A DNA stretch of 64,000 nt, taken from the IMG/VR virus record IMGVR_UViG_3300010885_020282, positions 1-64,000 of that record; one strand, given 5' to 3'. The notes under the pieces were generated by a model, which did not search any database, was not told where the DNA came from, and saw only the letters and a program-made list of their open reading frames with translations. Numbering within the stretch: the stretch's first letter is position 1; the number at the start of each line of letters is the position of its first letter. Source of the DNA: a virus. Positions 25,970 to 35,700 of the stretch are shown here, one piece after another. The position numbers and the translations under genes were made by a program.

Positions 25970-28768
25970 ATGGATAATATTCAACGCAGTAAAGGTCGTA
26001 GCACAAATTACAAATTTGATCGTGGCGGCATGCCTACGGAATTTGGCCCGTTTATTGGAGTTGTTAAAAATAATATTGATGCGGCACGTAGCGGTAGGCT
26101 ACAAGTTTACATTGAACAATTTGCAGGCAAAAACCCGAACGATAAAAATTTATGGCGTACGGTGATGTACGTTCCACCATTCTACGGGGTTACTCCTAGA
26201 AACAACGCCACCACTAGTGCAGGAGCCGGCAATTATAAAGGCAATCAGCAAAGTTATGGCATGTGGTTTACCCCTCCTGACATTGGAGTCAAAGTCATTT
26301 GCTTTTTTGTAGAAGGTGATCCCAATCAAGGCTATTACATTGGATGTGTCCCCGAGCCCGGTGTGTCACACATGATCCCTGCTGTGGGTGCCACAAGCAA
26401 ATACGTGGCCAAGAACGCACAACAAACTGCTGAAATTGCTGCCTCCGGCGGCACACAGATGCCTGTTGTAGAAATCAATAACGAAAATCCTGCCACTTAC
26501 GAAAACCCTAGATTTGTTTCGCAACCAAAACCCATACACGATTATGTGTATGCCATCATGTATAACCAAGGTTTGTTGGGCGATAACATACGTGGCCCTA
26601 TATCATCTAGCTCACAACGTGAAAGTCCTAGTTCAGTATTTGGTATGAGCACACCCGGCCGCCCAATTTATCAAGGCGGGTTAACCGAAAAAGACATCAA
26701 AGAAAAACTAGATGCAGGCACAGTTAAGTTATCCGACATCAAAGTAGAAGGACGTCGCGGTGGTCATAGTATTGTCATGGATGACGGAGACTTGAGAGGC
26801 CGAGACGATCTTATACGTATTCGAACAGCCAAAGGACACCAAATTACCATGAGTGATGAGGCTGACTGTTTTTACTTTGTTACAGCCAATGGTCAAACCT
26901 GGATTGAACTAGGCAGTGAAGGCACGGTGGATGTTTTTAGTACCAACAGCGTGAATGTGCGAAGTTTGGGAGAGATCAATCTTCAAGCGGATAAAAATAT
27001 CAATATCAATGCCGGTGAAAATCTAAATATACGAGCCAAAAATATACAAATTGAAAGTCAGGAAACTACAAAAATCAGTAGTTCCAAAGATTTTACTTTG
27101 TATAGCAAAACCAAATTGGGGTTGTTAAGTGATGGCACACTTGCTTTACAAAGCAATAGTGGAGGATGGAAAACATCAGGTGGGCTCGGCTTCAAGGCCA
27201 GCCGAATTGATCTTAACGGTGGTCCAGCACCAGACTCAGTTGATGCGCCCAAGCCTATACAGGCCTACAAACTGGATGATACCAAGTTGGTAGCTGGTAA
27301 AGGTTGGCAAGTTGAATCAGGCACATTGGATACAATCGTGCCTCGAGCACCTACACATGAACCATATCCTTATCACAACAAAGGAGTTGCAATACAAGTC
27401 GACGTGTCTGCACAATCATCAACAGCGCCAACACCAGCAGTACAAAGTACATTGACTTCAGTTGCTGCCTTGCCAGTAACAACACCTTCTGCAGCCACTG
27501 GATTGGTCAACACAGCCACAGCGTCTGTCACAAACGTACAAGCCGCATTAACAACTGCTACTGGTAGCCCACCCGGGGTCGCTGCCGGCATCAATGCCGC
27601 GGCAGTACTAGCAACACCAATTGCAGATGTCAAAATTGGCAGCCTAAGCACAGCTCAGGTCACTGGGTTGTTGGCACAAACAAAATCGGCCGTGGGGCAA
27701 GCATCGGGCGTTATATCAGTTGACAAAGGTATTGGACAATTTGGCCTCAGTGCTGACAAATTGGAAGCTGCTGGATTGTTAAAACAAGGCACAGTATCTG
27801 CAATGAAGGCGGGTCCTGCACCAATACCAACAGCCGCTGACATAGCGTTGGCACAAAAAATTGTGTCACAAGGTGGCTCTATGACACCACAACAGGTAGC
27901 AATGGGCAACAAGATTAATGCAATGCTTGCATCGCCCACAGTATGGACCGGACAAAGTGGGTGTTATGGCCTAACATCATTGTTGGGCAATGACAAATTA
28001 CAAAGCAATGTACAACAAAACTTGATGGTGTCCAGCCTGGCAGGCCTAAAATCATCTGGTATAGCAACAGGAACAGAATCGCCACAACAATTTAGCGGGT
28101 TGTTGCAGGCTGCAACAAACATAGGTGTTGGCCCATTGGCTACTGTTGTTAAAGGTATAGCATCAGCTGACGTTAAATCAGCTGTATCGGCTACAATAAA
28201 AGGCGCTCAGTTTGCTACAAAATTTGTTGATGATAAAATTGGACAGTTTGCTGGGTTTGCTAAAACAGCAACATCTGCCACAAACACAGTGGATCGAACC
28301 GTGCTAGATCAACAAGTTAAAAATTCTCTTGGTGATACCAAAATACCTGTACCAGAATTTAAACCAGTAGTGCGAGTATCTGACAGTCCGTCTTCACTAG
28401 ATGCCCCAAGACAACAACTTTCCACAGCATTTGACAAAGCCAATGTATGGCTTGCTGAAATTCAAACAGCAGAAGAAGCCATCTATCGACAGTATGTTAT
28501 ACTAGACAATAAAGCAGTGGTAACTCAAGCAGAAATTGATGCTATAGCATCACAAGCATCATCTGCATTGACCAAGTATGATAGAGAAAAATCAACTTAT
28601 GTTGCTCCGTTAACTACTCTAGCGACCACTGTTCCGGCTGATTTAACCGAAGAAGCACAGACTTATGTTGACACACTAAATCGTTATATTCGATTGGTAT
28701 TGGGCATAGCAGAAGCTATTAAATTGCTCAAAGCTTCACTGGAACTACGTGCTAAGAATTCCGTATAA
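25970..28768 (+). CDS. 5: Baseplate central spike gp5 (lysozyme domain absent)
   Basis: The trimeric needle at the tip of the tail tube. Residues about 15-125 form the gp5/VgrG-type OB domain (FGPFIGVVKNNIDAARSGRL, then FTPPDIGVKVICFFVEGDPN). Residues about 260-410 form a beta-prism/helix with RTAKGHQITMSDEAD, LQADKNININAGENLNIRAK and short repeated V/I-x-S/N turns. The following about 500 residues are Ala/Thr/Ser-rich and end in a helical segment, much longer than in T4 (575 total against 932 here). No lysozyme domain with ExxxDxxxxxT is seen between OB and prism, where T4 gp5 has one. AAAAGAGAG precedes the ATG. The stop codon lies inside the late promoter of gp25. Confidence 0.88.
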   Translation: MDNIQRSKGRSTNYKFDRGGMPTEFGPFIGVVKNNIDAARSGRLQVYIEQFAGKNPNDKNLWRTVMYVPPFYGVTPRNNATTSAGAGNYKGNQQSYGMWFTPPDIGVKVICFFVEGDPNQGYYIGCVPEPGVSHMIPAVGATSKYVAKNAQQTAEIAASGGTQMPVVEINNENPATYENPRFVSQPKPIHDYVYAIMYNQGLLGDNIRGPISSSSQRESPSSVFGMSTPGRPIYQGGLTEKDIKEKLDAGTVKLSDIKVEGRRGGHSIVMDDGDLRGRDDLIRIRTAKGHQITMSDEADCFYFVTANGQTWIELGSEGTVDVFSTNSVNVRSLGEINLQADKNININAGENLNIRAKNIQIESQETTKISSSKDFTLYSKTKLGLLSDGTLALQSNSGGWKTSGGLGFKASRIDLNGGPAPDSVDAPKPIQAYKLDDTKLVAGKGWQVESGTLDTIVPRAPTHEPYPYHNKGVAIQVDVSAQSSTAPTPAVQSTLTSVAALPVTTPSAATGLVNTATASVTNVQAALTTATGSPPGVAAGINAAAVLATPIADVKIGSLSTAQVTGLLAQTKSAVGQASGVISVDKGIGQFGLSADKLEAAGLLKQGTVSAMKAGPAPIPTAADIALAQKIVSQGGSMTPQQVAMGNKINAMLASPTVWTGQSGCYGLTSLLGNDKLQSNVQQNLMVSSLAGLKSSGIATGTESPQQFSGLLQAATNIGVGPLATVVKGIASADVKSAVSATIKGAQFATKFVDDKIGQFAGFAKTATSATNTVDRTVLDQQVKNSLGDTKIPVPEFKPVVRVSDSPSSLDAPRQQLSTAFDKANVWLAEIQTAEEAIYRQYVILDNKAVVTQAEIDAIASQASSALTKYDREKSTYVAPLTTLATTVPADLTEEAQTYVDTLNRYIRLVLGIAEAIKLLKASLELRAKNSV

Positions 28769-28771
28769 ATA
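28764..28771 (+). promoter_or_regulatory. Late promoter (TATAAATA) embedding the gp5 stop codon
   Basis: A perfect late element; the gp5 TAA (28766-28768) is part of it and the gp25 ATG begins at 28777, exactly the +1 position in T4 spacing. The same geometry occurs on the minus strand at 3962-3969. Confidence 0.7.
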
Positions 28772-28776
28772 TTATC

Positions 28777-29151
28777 ATGCCAACATTTATCGGATATAAC
28801 ACCATTAATCAGTACAAAAAATTTACACTAACTGATTTTGAGTTAGTTAAGAGAGACCTGTCCAACGCCCTTAACATACAACAAGGCGAGCTCCCCGGTC
28901 GCCCTGGATATGGCACCACTATTTGGAGCTATGTGTTTGAAAGCCAAACCCCAGACACAGTGGCATCAATCCTGGCAGAGATACAGCGTGTAGCCGGAGG
29001 TGACCCAAGAATTTACATTTCAAGTTCAGAAGTATACCCACAAGAAAATGGCATGCTAATAGAAGTACAAGTACAAATGGTGTCAAGCTCTACTGCTGAA
29101 CGCTTGAGTATATTTTTCGATCAAGAGAGTCGCCGAGCAAGCTTTATCTAA
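28777..29151 (+). CDS. 25: Baseplate wedge protein gp25
   Basis: Wedge subunit of the gp25/TssE family that, with gp6 and gp53, forms the inner baseplate ring and nucleates sheath assembly. The 124 residues (T4 132) contain LTDFELVKRDLSNALNIQQG, PGRPGYGTTIWSYVFES and the C-terminal EIQRVAGGDPRI, with the usual EPR-like turn replaced by GDPR. It has no Shine-Dalgarno sequence: the bases before ATG belong to a TATAAATA late promoter. It may therefore be read from a leaderless mRNA or by coupling to gp5 from longer transcripts. The gp6 promoter follows in the 47-base gap downstream. Confidence 0.9.
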   Translation: MPTFIGYNTINQYKKFTLTDFELVKRDLSNALNIQQGELPGRPGYGTTIWSYVFESQTPDTVASILAEIQRVAGGDPRIYISSSEVYPQENGMLIEVQVQMVSSSTAERLSIFFDQESRRASFI

Positions 29152-29172
29152 AACGGCGCACTTTATTTGAAT

Positions 29173-29180
29173 GGTAAATA
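29173..29180 (+). promoter_or_regulatory. Late promoter (GGTAAATA) for gp6
   Basis: GGTAAATA in the gap between gp25 and gp6, 18 bases before the ATG at 29199; predicted +1 near 29186. Confidence 0.55.
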
Positions 29181-29198
29181 CTCAAACAGTGAGTAGAC

Positions 29199-32100
29199 AT
29201 GGCAAAAACAGCAAGACAAACAGCAATTTTTGGTGTAGAGGATTGGCAAAGACTCTACCAAACCTATCGCGAAGCCGATTTTCAAAGTTATGACTTTGAA
29301 ACATTACGCAAGAGTTTCGTAGATTATCTGCGTCTCTACTATCCTGAAACATTTAACGATTACATTGAATCAAGTGAATTCATTGCCTTGCTTGACGTCA
29401 TGGCATTTATGGGTCAAGCTCTGGCCTTCCGCAATGATCTTAATTCTCGAGAAAACTTTTTAGACACAGCCGAAAGACGCGACAGCGTGGTTCGTTTGGC
29501 AAATTTAGTTAGCTATACTCCAAAGCGTAACACAGCGGCTCAGGGATTTATTAAAGTAGTGTCTGTATCTACCACTGAAAGTGTTCAAGATTACAATGGT
29601 ATTAATCTTGCCAACTCTACAATTGACTGGGATGATCCTACCAATCCCAGTTGGTTTGAACAATTTACTACTATCATTAATGCTGCCTTGGTTGACAGTC
29701 AAAAGTTTGGCCGCCCTGGCAACAGCAAAACTATCCTTGGTGTGGGCACAGCTGACTATACTATCAATCTCATACCTGGGTTTTTACCTATAGTTCCTTA
29801 CACTTCTACTGTCGATGGCATCAACATGCCATTTGAGATTGTAAGCTCAACAACACTGGGTCGTGATTATGTTTATGAACCTGCTCCACGACCTGGCAGT
29901 GCGTTTAACATCATGTATCGTAATGATGGCGAAGGGTTTGGCAGCAACAATACAGGATTTTTCTTTTTGTTCAAGCAAGGTGTACTGCAAGACCAAGACT
30001 TTAACTTGGCTGAAGCAATCCCCAATCAAACTGTAAACATCAACATTGAAGGTTGTAACGAAGAAGATCATTGGTTGTACAAACTTGATGAGCTAGGCAG
30101 TGTTGCTACTCAGTGGCAATATGTAGAAAATATTTTTGCTGGTGCAGTTGAGCAGTTGGCGCCTAATCAACGCACACTATACTCTATTACTAGTAGAGCA
30201 AACGATCAAATTACCTTGACATTTGGAGATGGTATATTTTCCAGTGTACCAGTTGGCACATTCCGAACTTATGTTCGAGCATCTAATGGACTTGATTATG
30301 TTATCAATCCTGAAGAAATGCAAAATATCACAGTGCCTATTAGCTATACAAGCCGAAGTGGGCGCATTGAAACATTGACTTTTATTTGTAGTGTTACTAC
30401 TCCAGTTACCAACGCACAAGCACGAGAAAGCATTGCTGAAATCAAGCAACGTGCCCCGGCAAGGTACTACACACAAAATCGCATGGTCAACGGTGAAGAT
30501 TATAATAATTTTCCGTTTACCAAGTTTAATTCTATTATCAAATCCAAGGCAGTGGCACGTAGCGTAATTGGCACCAGCCGATATATTGATCTTACTGATG
30601 TAACTGGCAAATACTCAAGCACTAATATTTTTGCAAGCGATGGCGCAATCTATCGCGAAAACGTGTTTCCTAGTTTTGAATTTGACTGGGTCACTAGCAA
30701 TGATATCGTAGACGTTATCCTCAATAGTGTAGAACCACTAGTTGGTAGTCGAAGCATGTTGCAATTCTATTACGATAACTATCCTCGCCCATCACTTACA
30801 GTATTAAACGCTGGGTGGAGCCAGGCCACTAATTTAGTTAACGAAACTACAGGATACTTCTACCAAAACAATGCATCATCTCCGTTGCCAATTGGATCAT
30901 ATACTAACAACAATGCTCAGTACGTTACTGTGGGCAGTTTAGTAAAATTTATTAGCCCACCTGGCTACTTCTTTGATGCTAACAATCGTCTCAAGGCAGG
31001 TACACCAGTACGTGCAGATGAAAAAACAGTAATTTGGGCCACGGTAACTGCTGTAGTACTTGAAGGTACATCCCAGGGTGTTGGTAATTTACCCAACGGT
31101 GTTGGGCCTGTTACCCTTAACAATTTTGTGCCAACCGGAGCATTAGCTGATGTTGTGATACCCAAACTCATCAGTGACTTGCCACAATCCCTTGAGCAGG
31201 CCATGGTTCAGCAAGCTGAACTTTATCGAGATTTTGGTATTGGTTATAATAATCTCACATCAACTTGGTATCTTATTACCAGTACTAACTTGGCACAAGA
31301 TGCGCCGTTTAGCCGTGCCTATGCACAAACTACATCGGGTACAAATCAAGATGCATCTTGGTTGGTACAGTTTATCACAAACGGCCAAAACTATGTTGTT
31401 ACGTCTCGTGGTCTTGATTATAAATTTGGTAGTGTATTACAAACCCGTTTCTTCTACAGCGGAGAAGAAGTAGTTTACGATAGTAAAACAGGGCAAGTGG
31501 TTAACGATTTTATTAAAGTTTTAAAAACAAACGCAAGACCTGACAGCAATCTGCCTTTGCCCAGCGACATATTAACCGATATCATTGGGCAACCTATCCA
31601 GGGTGACGGGTTTGTTAATGACTATGAAGTTATTGTAAGTTTTGCAGACTCAGATGGCGATGGTCAAGCTGATGATCCTGACTTCTTTAGAGTCATTGTT
31701 GGGCCAATACCAACAACCCCTAGTGCATCATCACCATATGTGTTTTTCAAACAAGAAACCGACTTTGATAATTTAGAGCGTTATCTATTGGTGGAGCCAG
31801 GTACAGTTAATGCAACTCTAGCTACATTAGATGATATTGAATTAGTAAAATCAGAATACATTGATGGACAAGTTTTTTATGCATACCAGTCTGGCTATTT
31901 CTATGAATTGGTGGTCACAGTAGTCAACGGCACTGTGTTGCGCAACTTAGTAATACGTACAGATTACCAAGTCAAAGTTGGACGTGGCTCACTGGGATTC
32001 CAATATCGACACAATAGTGCTCTTACAAATGTAATTGATCCTGGAGCAACGAATATCATTGACTTGTATCTAGTGACCAACAGTTACTATACTGCGTATC

Positions 32101-32708
32101 AAGATTACATTAAAGACACAACTGGTACTGTGGCCGAGCCAGCCCCTCCGACTATATCAGAACTCAGCACCGCATACTCTCAACTTAACGATTATAAAAT
32201 GGTTAGTGATAACATTGTCATGAACTCAGTTGTGTTTAAACCACTGTTTGGCGCCAAGGCTCCATCAGCACTGCAAGCCACAATCAAGGTTGTGCGAGCA
32301 CCGAACACAGTAGCATCAGACAGCGAGATCAAAAGCCAAATGATAGCTAAAATTAATGATTATTTTACAATTGATAAGTGGGACTTTGGTACTAACTTTT
32401 TCTTCTCTGAGTTGGCAGCTTACTTGCACCAACAACTGGGATCTATTGTGAGTTCTGTGGTACTTGTTCCATTGAACCCGCTAAAATCTTTTGGCGACTT
32501 ATACGAAATACGGTCAGCGCCAAATGAAATATTTGTTAGTGCCGCTACAGTAGCAGATATTGAAGTTATAGATGCGCTGACACAAAGTAATATTCGCAGT
32601 CAAACATCTGTGTCAGGGCTTTACCCTGTTACAAGTATTGGAGCCACTGGTTCCACTATCGGACAAACCGGTATTGCACCTTTGACTACAAGCGGGAGTA
32701 GCACTTAA
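29199..32708 (+). CDS. 6: Baseplate wedge protein gp6
   Basis: Large wedge subunit that dimerises to form the continuous inner ring of the baseplate. The N-terminus is strongly family-like: YREADFQSYDFETLRKSFVD, SSEFIALLDVMAFMGQALAF and RRDSVVRLANLVSYTPKR. The middle includes LTFGDGIFSSVPVGTFRTYV (the gpJ-like core). It is 1169 residues against 660 in T4, the excess lying in beta-rich insertions between about 480 and 1000. One insertion holds a possible calcium-binding loop ADSDGDGQADDPD near residue 817. The C-terminal KINDYFTIDKWDFGTNFFFS again matches gp6/gpJ-type proteins. It overlaps the next gene by one base (TAATG). Confidence 0.9.
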   Translation: MAKTARQTAIFGVEDWQRLYQTYREADFQSYDFETLRKSFVDYLRLYYPETFNDYIESSEFIALLDVMAFMGQALAFRNDLNSRENFLDTAERRDSVVRLANLVSYTPKRNTAAQGFIKVVSVSTTESVQDYNGINLANSTIDWDDPTNPSWFEQFTTIINAALVDSQKFGRPGNSKTILGVGTADYTINLIPGFLPIVPYTSTVDGINMPFEIVSSTTLGRDYVYEPAPRPGSAFNIMYRNDGEGFGSNNTGFFFLFKQGVLQDQDFNLAEAIPNQTVNINIEGCNEEDHWLYKLDELGSVATQWQYVENIFAGAVEQLAPNQRTLYSITSRANDQITLTFGDGIFSSVPVGTFRTYVRASNGLDYVINPEEMQNITVPISYTSRSGRIETLTFICSVTTPVTNAQARESIAEIKQRAPARYYTQNRMVNGEDYNNFPFTKFNSIIKSKAVARSVIGTSRYIDLTDVTGKYSSTNIFASDGAIYRENVFPSFEFDWVTSNDIVDVILNSVEPLVGSRSMLQFYYDNYPRPSLTVLNAGWSQATNLVNETTGYFYQNNASSPLPIGSYTNNNAQYVTVGSLVKFISPPGYFFDANNRLKAGTPVRADEKTVIWATVTAVVLEGTSQGVGNLPNGVGPVTLNNFVPTGALADVVIPKLISDLPQSLEQAMVQQAELYRDFGIGYNNLTSTWYLITSTNLAQDAPFSRAYAQTTSGTNQDASWLVQFITNGQNYVVTSRGLDYKFGSVLQTRFFYSGEEVVYDSKTGQVVNDFIKVLKTNARPDSNLPLPSDILTDIIGQPIQGDGFVNDYEVIVSFADSDGDGQADDPDFFRVIVGPIPTTPSASSPYVFFKQETDFDNLERYLLVEPGTVNATLATLDDIELVKSEYIDGQVFYAYQSGYFYELVVTVVNGTVLRNLVIRTDYQVKVGRGSLGFQYRHNSALTNVIDPGATNIIDLYLVTNSYYTAYQDYIKDTTGTVAEPAPPTISELSTAYSQLNDYKMVSDNIVMNSVVFKPLFGAKAPSALQATIKVVRAPNTVASDSEIKSQMIAKINDYFTIDKWDFGTNFFFSELAAYLHQQLGSIVSSVVLVPLNPLKSFGDLYEIRSAPNEIFVSAATVADIEVIDALTQSNIRSQTSVSGLYPVTSIGATGSTIGQTGIAPLTTSGSST

Positions 32709-35700
32709 TGGCATTGAATAGAACCGTAAATTTATTACCTGAAATTTTTCGTACTGATACTAATCGCAAATTTTTAGCGGCAACATTAGATCAACTTACT
32801 CAGGAACCCAATCTTAAAAAGACACAAGGTTATGTGGGCCGCAGGGTCGGACCAGGCGTTAACCCAGCTGATAATTATGTAGTAGAGTCAACTGCTGTAC
32901 GAACCGACTATCAACTTGAGCCGGGTGTGGTATTTTTAAAACCCAACACAGGCACAGCCGAAGATGCAATCACGTATCCTGGCATGATTGATTCTTTGGC
33001 ATTGCAAAACGCCAAGACAAACAAACAAGATCGATTGTGGGAAAGCGAATATTATTCCTGGGACCCATTTTGCGATCTAGATAAGTTTACCAACTATAGC
33101 CAGTACTATTGGTTGCCTGGCGGCCCTGACTCAGTCAATGTATCTTCAACAGACATTCCGTTGACTGATGATTTTGTAGTCACTCGCAACGTACTTGATT
33201 ACACTTTTTCTGGCGTACCGGGCAAGAACCCCATAGTATATTTGGCACGTGGCGGTACTTATAATTTTACTACCAACCAAGCCGGCTATGCATTTTGGAT
33301 ACAGTCAGCTCCGGGTATTACCGGCACACTGCCACCTACTCCCAACATCAGCAGTAGAGCTGTATTGGGTGTGGTTAACAATGGTTCAGAGACTGGAGTC
33401 ACTACATTTTATGTGCCCGCAAAAACTGCACAAGATTTTTATTATACGTTACCTACTCTAACATCAGTTGACTTAGTTTCTGATCTTCAATTCAGTCAAA
33501 TCAACAACATTCGATTGTCTGCATTTTTAGAACAATACCCCACTGGCATTGACGGAGAGTCTCAGCTTGATGGCAAGACTTTGATTTTTAGTAATACTAT
33601 TCAAGATGCAGCTCAGGGTGGCTGGCAAATTATCACTGATAGCAGTGTCACCAACATTACCTCACAAAGCCAACGCTATAGCGTGTGGACAGTTAGATAT
33701 GTGTATGATAGCGGACTTGATCCCTTGATTACTTTGTCTAGTACTGCCACGGTACCAAACCTCACTAAGTTTAGCATACTATACGGAGCCACATATAGTG
33801 TTACTCAGTGGTATAAAGATTCATCAGGTTATTTTGAGCAAGTTCCTTTGCTAAGTGCTGTTCAAGATGTGCTGTATTACCAAGACGGTTCTAATCCAGA
33901 GATTCGCGGAGAAATTCGATTAATTGATTTTCAAAATGTAGAACCAATTGACATTAATGACATAGTCGGTGCAAAAAATTACACATCTCCAAACGGGGTC
34001 GTGTTCACTAACGGACTCAAGGTTCAATTCCGTGGGCCGACTGTGCCAGCCCAATTTGAAAATCTTGAATACTATGTTGAAGGTGTAGGCACAGGCCCCG
34101 GCGGACAGTACCGTGTAGGATTTATTGACGGTGAAGCATACTTTGGGATGTACCATTTGGTTAACAATCAAAAGGTAACTGGGACAGCATCTGACACTAC
34201 ATTCCAACAATACATTTACGATACAGTTGAGGAAAGCCTTGCCAACATAGGCGCCGGAACACCCTTGGGAGCACCACTTCCACAAGTATCAGTGCCTGGA
34301 GCAGATCTCGGCAACGGCATTAGACTAGTACCAGTGGACAGTCTTGTTACACCTGAGACGTACACCAAAAATGAATTAATACCATATGACAGTTTGGCAT
34401 ATGATGTGGGCCCGTATGACGATAGTTTAAATTCTCCATTGATACAAGATTATATCACTCAAAATCGTTCTAGCAGTGATAGAAACGCCTGGAGTCGTAG
34501 TAATCGCTGGTTCCATATTGATGTTATTAATTACACGTCTGAGCTTAACAACATTACTCCGGTAATAAACAATGCTCAGCGAGCAAGTCGACCTATTATT
34601 GAATTTCGTGCCAATCTAAGACTTTGGAACATGGGCACATTGGCCAAAGACCCTGTTAATATTATTGACTTTACTGAAACAGATGCCCTTAGTAATATCA
34701 ATGGTCAAACTGGGTATGGCATTGATGGATATACATTTTTAAGCGGCACTCGAGTTATTTTTGCTGCCGACCTAGATGCCCAGGTTAGAAATCGCATATA
34801 TGAAGTAACATTCATTGATCCTGACAACAGCGGCAAGTTGATAATTGATCTTGTACCGGCGTATGATAGTGATTTACAATTGTCACAAACAGTGGTATGT
34901 CTAAACGGGGCAACTTTGCAAGGTATATCATTTTGGTTTGATGGTGTAACATGGCAACGAGCGCAAGAAAAAACCAATGTCAACCAACCGCCTTTGTTTG
35001 ATGTGTACGACATTCAAGGACGAAGTTTTGGTGATAGAACAGCCTACCCAAGTAGTTCATTTGAAGGTTGTCGATTGTTTGGTTATGCAGAGGGCATGAC
35101 CTCAACAGTCGACGCGGTGTTGGGGCTGTCGTTGAAATATCTCAACATCAACAACGTAGGTGATATTGTATTCCAAAATTATTTGTACTCAGATAATTTT
35201 ATCTATGTTACTAATAATATCAGTACCGAGGTTCCAGTAAGCACAGGGTTTGTACGACAATACATTGATCGAGTTACATTTAGCAACCAAATTGGTTGGC
35301 AAACTGCCGCCGCAACCAGCCGCAGCCGTCAAGTGTTTAGATTTGTTGCCAATGGTTCTCCGTTGGTGCTTGACGTGCCAGTTGACCAAGCACAATTACT
35401 TCCTGCAGTACAAGTCTTTATTGGCAGTTCATTTATTGACCCAGGACAATACTCTGTTGTAGTGTTGGGCAACAACACAACAATCACATTTAGTACACAG
35501 CCTGTTGTGGGATCAATAATTGAAGTTTTGGCCACATCAAACCAAGCAAGCTCAGTTGCATTTTACGAAATTCCTATTAATCTTGAAAACAATGCACAAA
35601 ATGGAAACAGTACTAGTTTTACACTTGGTACAATTCGTACACACTATGAAACAATTGCACAGAACTTAAAACTTTTAACTGGTCCTATCAACGGGGCTAA

